From Thalassia testudinum (lineage: Eukaryota > Streptophyta > Magnoliopsida > Alismatales > Hydrocharitaceae): a stretch of 64,000 nt of DNA. The stretch is taken from contig JAZHRO010000002.1 in the NCBI GenBank assembly GCA_037157565.1, forward strand, positions 71,011,001 to 71,075,000, written 5' to 3'. The translations under genes were made by a program, and so were the position numbers. This document shows, one piece after another, positions 54,936 through 64,000 of this stretch. Position 1 is the first letter of the stretch. Every line of letters begins with the position of its first letter. The notes under the pieces were generated by a model. That model did no database searches. It was not told the DNA's origin and was given only the letters and a program-made list of their open reading frames with translations.

Positions 54936-57325
54936 TCAATATTAGATTGCAAAAAGAATAGGGTAAATTGGTGATTTAAATCACCAAGTAACCCCTGAAA
55001 TTAAGCTCACAATAATCTCAAATAAATGAATAGTAAACTCAATCAGATACTCCACTTAAGTAACCAATATAGCCACAAGAGCATAGAATCAGCAAAATCA
55101 GATGATAGCGTCAAGCCTTAGACACCTTAATAGAGGCATTGCTACAGTGCCTCTTTTCTTTTCTTCTTCTTTCTCACACAAGGGCTCTCTCAACTTCTTC
55201 AGCGACTAAGTGTTGCACAAGGCAAGTACTCAGAGAGCAAAACCATCCCCCCTCCTTTTCTCTTTCTTTCCTTCCCACCTATTCGGATCTCAGAGCGGGT
55301 ATACAGGCGGGTAATCGGGCATGCACAGTGACCAGGGCTACCGGTGTGGGTAGTAGCCAAGGTGTGCAGTAGGTGGGTAATTAGGTAGTGAGGGTAAAGG
55401 GGACCCGACCCCCGTGTTCTTGGGCGATGGGGTAAGGGCAAGAATTTGTTTTATCCTGCGCGAAGGGCTTCTGAATCTATGATGTGGGACCGTCTTGTCC
55501 CTTATTCCTTACGTGAGCAGCAGCTGGAGGTCTCGTCTAATTGCGATCGAGGGAAGGTGCGTTCCTCCAATTGAAGACTTGGGTGCTTTCTTGGGTGAAG
55601 TTCGCGCATCCTGGAGTTGAGACCTAGAGCTACCATGGTTAGAACACCATGAACGAAGACTGAGAAGACGATGCGGCAGTGGAGCTCTGATGAAGTACCT
55701 GAAAAGGAGAATACGGCCTTTCAGCCACGTCAAAATAGCTCAGAGGGATCGCCGAAGCATGGCGAGTGCAGTGGTGATCGTGGCTTGGAGTGCAGGTGAG
55801 CATGGAGGTCTGGTGACCTCGAAATAGTGGTGCGGAGGGGCGTGACTCGGGTGGAATGATTGGCGTAGCAATCCCCTCAATTTCTTAAGGGGTTTTGCTC
55901 ATGTGGACTTGGCGAAGCATTTGGGACTGGTGGCAGGTGGTTTGGTGGTGCATGGAGGTGGGAATGCCTCGCTGGAGGTATGCTAGAGAGGTGGAAGACA
56001 GAGTTGGAGCAGGCGCGACGGTGGTCGAAGCCAAGGTCTGAAGTCATTGTGATGATGAGTGGATGCTGAGGAGCTGATTGAAGTAGCTATTGGACGAAGG
56101 AAGATGGAGGAAGCGCCGGTTCTTATTGGCTGGCATCGGAGACGAAGAAAGCTTCGGGAGAGGGAACAACGACGAGGAAGGGACCAGAGAGCTCCTCGCA
56201 AGTATGGCAAGGTGTGGAATGTGATGGGGAAGAAGAACCAGCCACCTATTGTACAAGGCAGCGGACGAAGAAGTCGGAGGAAGGTGGTCACCGGATCAAA
56301 CTTTGAGTGAGCTTGGAGAGGGAGAAAAGAAGAGTTTGGCAGCTCACAAACTTGTTAAGGAGGTAAGGCAGGCGAGGAGGGTTTTATGTTGGCCATCAAG
56401 CAAGCTTCCATGCTTGGAAACAAGCTTGAAAGCTTGGGAAATCAAGGATTAGGATTTACGATTTCAAGGAGTTTGTATGAGCTCCACGAAGAGATTTGGA
56501 GTCCAAATTGAGGCCTAGATCGTTAAGGATTCCCTCGAGACCATCCCTTCCAAATTTGGAAGGGATTGGTCAATCAATCAAGGTAGAATCTGAGATTGAA
56601 GCTTGAATCTAATGGGTTCACACCTACCATGGCGGTAGGGACCCAACTGCGAAGAAGGAGAAGAAGACAGGGCGTGTTTGCAATAATTTCGAAAGTTGAG
56701 GGGTTATTTTGAAGGAAAAAGAGTCAAGACTGGGTTAAAATGCAAAGTAGGTTAGGATGTCTCTGATTGGATCCAAATTTTGGTACAAACCTAATTTTGA
56801 CCTAAGGAATTTGATGGTGAAGTTGGATTTTGGTTTTGACCAAGTTTGACTGGGTAATTTCCGTAGAAGCCCAAATTAGGGCAACTTTCCGTCTGAGACT
56901 GTTTCAGGTCAAAATAGGTTCCAAAGGTCAAATCAAAGGTACCAAACCTTATAGAATATTTTTCTATGATTTTTAGAAGGTTCATGTGAATTTTATCCTG
57001 ACTAGAACCTTAGTTAATTAAACAGGTTTGAAATTAGGGTTTTGGATGTCCATTAATTATTGAAATACGTGAAAACCTGTTTCTGTCTGCATGGACCCTC
57101 TTATTAGACATTAATGACCATTTGACCATTAATTAACCCAAGGAATTTTTTGTGGTTATTTTGTATTTATGAAATGCTGTTAAAATTGTAGAAATAACAT
57201 TGTGTTCTCTTTTTCTTGAAATAAAATAGTATGCACATAGGACCCTCTGATGGTTATGTAGAAGCATTTATCAACTTTATTAGACTAAATTGGGCTAGTT
57301 AGGGCTCATGATGGTGTTCCCATCA
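54701..57325 (-). repeat. 5' LTR of E2
   Basis: 2625 bases. It begins TGATGGGAACACC on the minus strand at 57325 and ends ATAACA at 54701. It aligns end to end with the split 3' LTR. It contains an (AT)n tract near 54899-54932 that is much shorter in the other LTR (about 28608). Open frames inside, such as 55139-55372, recur in both LTRs but resemble no protein. Confidence 0.88.
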
Positions 57326-57330
57326 TTTCC

Positions 57331-57617
57331 TATACACTGATAAAGGATGTATAGATTCTTGAGGAGAGAGGAACCATGATTGTCCCCTCCAAATCATGTA
57401 GATCCTACAAATAAACAAAAAAATGAACACATATTGGATGTTACCTGAATCACCCCATCTGTCCTCCTAAAGAGAAATTTGGTTTTGAACTCTGCTTGAT
57501 CACGAGTATGCCTTGTTAATGTACCTTGGATGATTGACATCTCTAGGTCAAGCATTGAGGAGCACATTGAACTGTCCATGTGGTTGTGAGCCCTCATAGT
57601 TCAGGCATAATGATGCA
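57331..57617 (-). pseudogene. trnI-GAU: Nuclear plastid DNA: 5' part of the trnI-GAU intron
   Basis: On the minus strand it continues directly from the tRNA 5' exon with AATTGCATCATTATGCCTG, then CAATGTGCTC, ATCATCCAAGG, AGGAGGACAGATGGGG, and CTTTATCAGTGTAT, in the order of the plastid intron. It breaks off at the E2 target site; the intron resumes at 28398. Changes are mostly C to T and G to A. Confidence 0.87.
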
Positions 57618-57654
57618 ATTATTAGGGGGCACTTTACCATTGAGCTAATAGCCC
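57618..57654 (-). pseudogene. trnI-GAU: 5' exon of plastid trnI-GAU in nuclear DNA
   Basis: The minus strand reads GGGCTATTAGCTCAATGGTA and then AAGTGCCCCCTAATAA. The plastid exon has CAGTGG, GAGCGCG and CTGATAA at the changed places, so the acceptor stem partner, D-arm and anticodon (GAT) are altered. It is a relic without the 3' exon nearby. Confidence 0.87.
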
Positions 57655-58066
57655 ATCATACAGGCCTCCTGGTGGGAACCCTGCAATGTTGAAATAAAGA
57701 GATGCCCCATCCTTTTCTTTCCTTTTCGTTTATGGTCGTATGGGACATACTTTATGCCATGATTTGGGATCAAAAGAGAGATTTCAAGAAATGGTAGATT
57801 GATTCGTTCCATCAATAATTGAGCTATATTTGGTGTATCTTAGGGGATCTAGCTTTCTTAGGGATTTCTACGGAATAGATCCAAACCATTTCTTAAATAA
57901 GGTATTCCACTCTAGAGATGAATTAAAAAAGAAATCTTAATTTGTATTATCCCCCCTTTTGAGGAGAGAGTGAATCTTTTGATCAATGGATTATAAATAA
58001 ATTGATTTGAATTCGCTATGGCAATGATTTGGAACATCCAAAATGATAAATAGTGCAATTTGCTAG
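57655..58066 (-). other. Probable plastid 16S-trnI spacer DNA, decayed
   Basis: Directly before the tRNA exon (minus strand) the sequence resembles the plastid spacer between 16S rRNA and trnI: AGGAAAGAAAAGGATGGGGC, then a GGAGGCCTGTATGATG stretch in place of the GC-rich end of that spacer. The part above about 57850 is not recognised. It ends at the E5 LTR. Confidence 0.55.
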
Positions 58067-59837
58067 TGATGAGTCCATTTTAATGGACTATTGTTACGCC
58101 TAAGTACTTCAATTCTAACAAAGTATGTTTGTTAATAATCAAATTAAGTCATTAAATAAGTGCAAGCACCATTACTTGACTTTTTATCTATTTTATTGCA
58201 TTTTATAGTATGTAATTATTTTATGTTTTGTTGCAGGAATGATATTGGAAAGAATAAGGAGGGGATGGGGGTAAAATTCCCCTAACAAACGCCAGCCGCA
58301 ACACATCCCCACGAATATCTCATCCTCCGGCCGGCCTTAAAAATTCCCTCAACAAATGCAAATGGTGTTGGCCATTTTTAGAAAAGGATTTTGAAAATCC
58401 CTTGGGAGGCGGAAGAGAAGAGATATAGAGGAGAGGTGGAGGGGATTGGAATCATCCACAGCGTGCACTGTGCACACCGTGCACCCGCGCCCTCTGCAGG
58501 CATAGGCCACAGCCAAGCCCTTCCACTCACTACCCTTCACTGCCCCAAACCTTCCAGCTTGCACCGCACCTTCCAACGCCCTACTGCCCTCGCGCACCTG
58601 CGCCCTCTGCAGCTGCAGGCCACCCTTCGCCTGCCCTTGCACGCCCTCTGCAGGCGCCGCACCCCTCCAGCACCTTCACGCACCCACCGCCCTCACCCAC
58701 GCAGGCCAGCTTGCACCTAAGCCTTCCACCGCGCGTAAGAACCAGCCTACACCCATCGTTCGCACCCGCGCTGGCTAGCCTGCGCCCTGCATCCACCGTT
58801 CACGCGTGCCCCCATCAGCGCCTCCACTGTAGCGTGCCCTCGCCACCAGCTCTCCCACCATGCGCTGCACCAGCGCTCTTCACCTCCCCCTGCAGTGCTC
58901 TCCATCGCCTGTCCAGCGTCCTCGCACGCTTGCGCCATCCCCTTCCACCGCAAGTGCCCACGACAGTGCCATCACCGCACCCTCTGTAGGCGCAGGCCTC
59001 CCAGCACCTGCGCTCTCTCCAGTACCGTGCCCTTGCTAAGTGCCCTTACGTGCCAACCCTCAGTTGGCAGCAGCTGCCTACACCGCACTGCCTGTAGACC
59101 CTACAGTGCCTTCCAGCGCTAGTAGTAGCGGCAACAGCGGGCTGCAGCAAGCTTCGCCGCTGGCCAACCTCTGCCTCCGGCCACCTCGACCCACGTCAAG
59201 AACTCTGACGTGAAGCCACCACTCTGATGCACCTTCCCCAAGGACCTCGTAGCCAGTCAAGCCTCTTCACGCGCGCAAGGAGGAGAGAGGAATTTTCCTC
59301 TGTTTTGGGTGAAATTAAAAATTACCATTTGTGCCATTGCCAAACACTATTGCATTATTTAGTGGATTAATATATTTGAGTGAAATTGCATGCATGCCCT
59401 TACATGCTATAGTATTTCTTTCAGGCACTTAACTTTTAAATGGTGATGTGATAAATGCATAAGACCTAATCCATACACTCACATGACCTAAAAGAGAAAG
59501 CCCCATGTTTTGAAATACAACTATTTTACATTCCATTACAAGTTATTTCATGAAAGGAAAATTATATCCATATCCCTGCATTTCTAAATAATTACGTGTT
59601 CTTTTCGCCTTGTTTCGCATCAGATTTGAACACGGATTGCGCACGTGATTGAATAAGTACAAAAGAAAAAATTTTTTTTGTGAACTTATTAATTTATTCC
59701 TCCATGTGGATATGACATCCTTTATTGTGGTTGAAATTCATATCTATGTTAATCATTTGATTGATAGATTTCCACCACATTAATTACTACGACATATCCT
59801 CTATTGCTATCACAAATAAGAGAAACTCTCTCCGTCA
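58067..59837 (+). repeat. 5' LTR of E5
   Basis: It starts TGATGAGTCC and ends GTCA, 3 bases before the primer site. Near its start AGTCCATT and AATGGACT (58072-58089) form a perfect 8-bp stem with loop TT. A GC-rich middle (about 58440-59280) holds four copies of a motif like CCCTCTGCAGGC (58490, 58603, 58644, 58980). Boundaries are inferred from one copy only. Confidence 0.75.
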
Positions 59838-59840
59838 AAT

Positions 59841-59858
59841 TGGCGCCATTACCAGGGA
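59841..59858 (+). promoter_or_regulatory. E5 primer-binding site (tRNA-Asp type)
   Basis: TGGCGCCATTACCAGGGA. It has the tRNA-Asp-like TGGCGCC start, with changes further in. The position, just after the LTR, fits. Confidence 0.78.
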
Positions 59859-61087
59859 GGCAACAGACGCAATAGATTCACTTCATTATTTTTGAATATT
59901 CTGAGTTGCGTAATTATCTGATCAATTTTTTTTATTGTGCGAGGAATCTGACGAGGCAACGAGGCGCAACAGAGCGGCGACAACAACCACGAGCTAAGCC
60001 ACACGAGGAAAAGACGTAGGAGACCAAGATCCCACTTTCACAAAGGATTCTTCGTTGTCACAAAATTTATTTCTGTCTTTTCGCCCTTGTAGTAATTGGG
60101 GCTGAATTTTTCGGGGTTTGTCCCCACATTCTTTAGCTACTAGGGTTTACATTTTTTGCATGCGTGATTCTATTTTCTGCTTTCTTGCCTTTAAAACCAA
60201 CAAAAGAAAATATCGAGCTGCCTGTTTAGAAGTTGCATGCCCTTAGGTGTGCGCATTTAGGGGTAATTGAGCAGCACATTAGATCTTATTATTGCATTGC
60301 AAGCATATTAGCATGAAGATTGCTGGAGACAGGTACACCTTTTTAACCTTTGCATCTATCTCCTATTCACACATTTGCATTCAAATTAAAATTCAAGACC
60401 ACCAAGTTGTTTGAATTTACTAATTTAGTGGTCGCATAACTAAAAGTGGGACTGATAATCAGATTCAACCCTAAAATTAATTCACATTTGATTTGATTTT
60501 AAGGGACTTGTCTGCATTTTCAAAAGAAATTACAAAGATTTGTGGTGTGTTGCACACTTCTGACACTGAGCACGCACATTAGACACCACACTAAGGCTTG
60601 ATCCCTTAAGGCTATAGGCACCGATCTCTTTATCGATGCAAATCCTCCTATTGTGCTTTGTGGTGGTGGTGATACTATCTTTTGACCAAGTGTTTTGATA
60701 CTCCATAAAGGGGGACACTCCTTAAAGGAACAAAAGGGTAGTTAAGGGGCACCGCATACGCATCGCCTCAAAGGAAGGGTTCGCCCTACTTGCATCCCTT
60801 TGTTCGTCCTTGGAGTAACTTCTCACTTGATCACCTGGGAGTATCATCCAAGCAAAGTATAGGTCCTAGGGCACTTGAAGGTTGAATTAAGGCACGTAAT
60901 TGCAGTGAAAAACTTGTTTAGCCATTTATATTAACTAATTCGACCTTTGCAACAAAGAAGGTTAAGATTTCAAGTCCACACCCCTCTTATACCACTTACG
61001 TGGGAACGAAGGGATAAGTCTTGATCTTTTGACTTATCTTTGGAGTGGAGGCTTCACTTACTTAATAAGAACCTGAATTGTGTTTTG
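59859..61087 (+). other. E5 leader
   Basis: Untranslated leader of about 1.23 kb. No protein is recognised; the 62-codon minus-strand frame at 60530-60718 has no family resemblance. Confidence 0.6.
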
Positions 61088-62270
61088 TATGCTTAGTAGA
61101 CGCTCTCTTGAGGGTAGTCTAGTGTTTGATCCTGAGCCTGAGAGAATTCTTAGGAGAGTTCACCTAGGAGAGAAGAGAGAAGGAATGGCTGATCAAGGAG
61201 CAAATCAACAAAAGACCCTAAGGGACTATTTTTTTCCAACTAACCAACCTACACAACCACTAAGACGACTGGCAGGGGATAATCCGTATGAGATCAAGAG
61301 CAATACCATATCTTTATTGCCCTCCTTTTATGGTACTACTAGGGAGGATCCCTACTGGCATTTGGAGGAATTCACCGAGGCCTGTTCCACGGTGAGGCTC
61401 TAGGGCTTTACTGATGAATCCCTGATGAGGACTCTATTTCCTTTCTCCCTAAAGGATAAGGCCAAGCACTGGTATCATACCCTCGATGCAAGGGTAAATG
61501 ATTGGGCCACCCTTAAGGGAGAATTTTTGAAAAAGTATTTTTCTATGAGTAAAACCAACCATTACATAAGAGAGATTATGGGTTTTACTCAACAGGAAGG
61601 GGAGTAATTTCATGAGACCTGGGAGCACTTTAATGACGTTCTTAGGTTATGCCCCCACCATCAAGTGCCAAGATGGCAGTTGGTCGAAAGGTTCTATAAC
61701 GGATTATCTGAAAGGCATAGGAAAACCATCGATGCAGCCTATGCAGGAACCTTCATGACCAAAACTGAGGATGAAGCCTGGGCATTATTTGAAATATTAA
61801 GTGACAACTCCATACATCTATCCTCTACCTATCAAGAAAGAAAACCATCAATCTTGCAGAGGAAGATAGAGGCCCATGAAGCTGGGGCTTCTCAGGATTT
61901 GGCTTATCAGATTTAACTATTGAATAAAAACTTTGATAGGCTTTTAGCAAACACCGACATGAACCCGCAAGCAGCCTTTATCTGTCAGGCTTCAAGAGAA
62001 TGCTCCATTTGCCAAAGCACAACATATGCCACTGCAGAGTGCCATTAGGCAAATCAATTCCCTGAGTTGATTCAGGCCGACTTGAACGTGGCCCAAGGTT
62101 TCCGCCCCCTTGCAATAACCCTTATTCCAATACTTATAATCCAGGGTGGCGGAACCATCCAAACTTCTCTTAGAAGTAAGGTGATGCTTCTAACTCAGGG
62201 AATACAAGACCCTTACCTCCCCATCCCATATACCAACCATCTTATGAAACCCTCCTCAGAATAAACCCTC
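61088..62270 (+). pseudogene. E5 gag, broken by stops
   Basis: It starts near MLSRRSLEGSLVFDPEPERI, then LRDYFFPTNQ, SLLPSFYGTTREDPYWHL, FPFSLKDKAKHWYHTLD, FLKKYFSMSKTNH, FHETWEHFNDVLRLCPHHQV and FYNGLSERHRKTIDAA. A cysteine motif CSICQSTTYATAEC lies near 62010, and NPGWRNHPNFS near 62140 marks the C-terminal part. Stops at about 61401, 61605, 61914 and 62047 and a frame change near 62100 inactivate it. Several stops sit where relatives have Gln. Confidence 0.87.
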
Positions 62271-62274
62271 TGAG

Positions 62275-63579
62275 ATGGATGAACTGAAGGCCATGATGAA
62301 AGCAATGCAAGAGCATCAGAATATGATCATCCAATCTCAAAATAAGATGATTACTGATATGCAATCCCAAATTGGTCATCTTAGTGAGGCAGTTAGGCAA
62401 CGTGATCCGGGGAAGCTGCCTAGCTCTTCTGAGGAGAACCCTAAGGGCAAGGGGGTTGTATTCAGGGAGCACGCCCAAGCAGTGACCGTGTTGAGGAGTG
62501 GAAAAAAGATTGAAAAGCCTAATAACACTCCTACGGTTATGTCTCAAAATTCCCCTTCCACACCTGACCCGACTTCCATCTCCACCGAGGAAGAGCCACA
62601 CTGCTCTCCCTCGCACAAAATCACCCACAATGAGGATGTTGTCCTTCCACCACCCCTTTCCCTCCATGACAACCCCTCTACTCAGAAGCCGAGGGTGCCT
62701 TATCTAGCGCATCTATCTGCTCCTAGGGAATTTTCTGTCGGCTCGTCTGGAGCCAAGGATAGGATGGAAGAGATTATGGATACTTTTAGGCAAGTCCAGA
62801 TTAACTTACCTCTATTGGAAGCTATTAAACAGATTCCGTCCTATGCCAAGTTTTTGAAGGACCTGTGCACCCAGAAGCATCGATCTAGGAAACAGGTCCA
62901 AACTAAGGTCATCCTGCCTGACCATGTTAGCTTGGTTCTCCATCATGGAACACCCCCCAAAATGAAAGACCTAGGGGCCTCGTATATTTCAGTGGTTATA
63001 GGTAACCAACACATTGACGAGGCTCTGCTCGATCTGGGTGCGGGGGTGAACATTTTACCGAGCTCTGTCTACGACCTTTTGAGAGGAGGCAAGCTAAAGC
63101 CTAGTCCAGTAATCCTCCAGGTTGCAGACAGATAACTTAAGACACCACGGGGATTGTTGGAAGATGTCCTTGTGAGAGTGGAGGATTTCTTCTTCCCTAT
63201 TGACTTTCTAGTGCTTGATACTGACCCATCTAGTAAGCCCACAAAGCCGTCCATTATTCTGGGATGCCCCTTCTTGGCCACAACCAATGCCTCTATAAAT
63301 TGTAGATCTGGGGCACTTAAAATGGGCTTTGGGAACAAGAAGATCCGGTTGAATGTTTTTGATACTTACAAGCAATCCAGATTTGAAGATTGTTCTCAGA
63401 TTGAGGTCGTTGATGAAATAATTGAAGAGACTACTCCAGCACTCTTATTTAGAGATCCCCTTCAGAAGGTCATATCTAAGGACCAACCCTCGATTATTAA
63501 AGAAACTGAAAGGGAAATGCCTAAATTAGAAGAGTTGCTGGGATACACACTGAGTCTCTGTCCCCACCCTGGACTGTGA
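62275..63579 (+). pseudogene. E5 protease region
   Basis: An open frame of 286 codons (62275-63135) begins with a helical gag tail, then VTVLRSGKK, PLLEAIKQIPSYAKFLKDLC and the protease site ALLDLGAGVNILPSSVYDLL (about 63022-63081) with its D-L-G. One stop at 63133-63135 interrupts LQVADR; the same frame continues to 63579 with LEDVLVRVEDFFFPIDFLVL and IILGCPFLAT. Apart from this stop the region is intact. Confidence 0.88.
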
Positions 63580-63610
63580 AGGTAGATCCACTACCTGAGG
63601 TGGGGACATC

Positions 63611-64000
63611 TCAACTAAAACCCTCAATCCAAAAGGCTCTTGAGTTGGAGTTGAAACCCCTCCTGAGCACATTGAAATATGCTTTCCTTGGCCCTAATGA
63701 CATGCTCCCCGCTATAATCTCATCTGCATTATCTGAATTGCGGGAGGGAGATCTACTTGAGTGTTTACAAAGGCACAAGGAAACAATTGCCTGGTCAATT
63801 GCTGATATTAAGGGTGTTGATCCCTCTCTTTGCATGCATCATATATACACAGACGAGTCCGTGAAGCGTTTCCAAGACATGCAGAGAAGGCTTAATCCAA
63901 ATATGTGGGAGGTTGCTAAAAAGGAGATTCTGAAATGGCTGGATGCAGGGATTATCTATCCCATTTCAGATAGTAAATGGGTTAGTCCTATTCATGTAGT
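63611..64000 (+). pseudogene. E5 reverse transcriptase, N-terminal part (cut by window end)
   Basis: The plus strand reads LKYAFLGPNDMLPAIISSAL, then HKETIAWSIADIKGVDPSLC, MHHIYTDE, MQRRLNPNMWEVAKKEILKW, LDAGIIYPISDSKWVSPIHV at the very end. This is the entry to the reverse transcriptase of the Athila/Tat clade; the corresponding E3 region is 42420-42730. No stop is seen in this part. The link to the protease frame crosses a stop at 63577-63579. Confidence 0.88.

Larger units (their letters stand above)
28404..57325 (-). mobile_element. E2: Ty3/gypsy non-autonomous LTR element, split by E3
   Basis: On the minus strand: 5' LTR 57325-54701, primer site 54697-54680, gag about 53740-52250, a long non-coding stretch, purine tract 49759-49748, and the 3' LTR in two parts (49747-49022 and 30278-28404) around E3. 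The LTRs start TGATGGGAAC and end TATAACA. The 5-bp flanks are TTGCC (28399-28403) and TTTCC (57326-57330), a duplication with one change. Without E3 the element is about 10.2 kb. No protease, reverse transcriptase or integrase exists, so it needs proteins from a related element. It inserted into plastid-derived DNA. Confidence 0.88.
58067..64000 (+). mobile_element. E5: Athila/Tat-like Ty3/gypsy element, 5' half (runs off the window)
   Basis: Plus strand: 5' LTR 58067-59837, primer site 59841-59858, leader, gag about 61088-62270, protease region to 63579 and the start of reverse transcriptase to the window end. The proteins align with E3 but are clearly a different family. Stops are fewer than in E2 and E3 per domain but present. 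The 3' half and the second LTR lie beyond 64000, so target duplication cannot be tested. Confidence 0.88.

Noticed and set aside
57618..57654. A working isoleucine tRNA gene
   Set aside because: It has only the 5' exon of the intron-containing plastid gene, with changed D-arm and anticodon bases.
58391..59122. Several overlapping frames of 70-109 codons
   Set aside because: They lie within the GC-rich part of the E5 LTR, overlap on both strands and are low complexity.

Overview
The window is nuclear DNA of a flowering plant with large, transposon-filled introns. The evidence is a plant-type RING-H2 membrane E3 ligase gene with multi-kilobase introns, plant LINE, Ty1/copia and Ty3/gypsy (Athila/Tat-like) retroelements, and decayed plastid DNA. 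The sequence alone does not fix the species.

Layout. (1) 1-25655: the 3' four exons (10889-11008, 13895-14027, 14115-14276, 25494-25655, + strand) of an E3 ubiquitin ligase like Arabidopsis At1g68070/At4g11680. Exon 1 lies upstream of the window, so intron 1 exceeds 10.8 kb; it holds two antisense LINEs (about 756-6223 and 6369-9535). Intron 2 holds an antisense copia fragment. The 11.2-kb last intron holds an antisense gypsy LTR remnant, an antisense miniature LTR element (16098-17135), and a 6.5-kb inverted-repeat structure (17460-23946) that encloses a decayed copia, itself interrupted by a 1.2-kb insertion. (2) 25656-28403: 3' flank, then decayed plastid DNA (a psbK tail and the 3' part of the trnI-GAU intron). 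(3) 28404-57325: a nest of Ty3/gypsy elements. E2 (minus strand, gag only) split the plastid insert. E3 (plus strand, 30279-49021, Athila-like gag-pol) landed inside the 3' LTR of E2 with a perfect AAGCT duplication. A 5.7-kb piece of a third element, E4, sits in E3 gag. (4) 57326-58066: the other half of the plastid insert, with the 5' exon of trnI-GAU. (5) 58067-64000: the 5' LTR, gag and start of pol of another Athila/Tat-like element, E5.

How it works together: the only gene likely to be functional is the E3 ligase. Everything else is mobile or transferred DNA carrying stops and frameshifts, many at CAG, CAA or TGG codons as expected from decay of methylated cytosine. Nearly all recognisable intronic insertions run antisense to the host gene.

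Most interesting structure: the 3' untranslated parts of E2 and E4 each carry three tandem hairpins whose loops are conserved while both arms change together. This looks like selection on an RNA or DNA structure between the coding region and the polypurine tract. The same elements carry another hairpin just before the polypurine tract.
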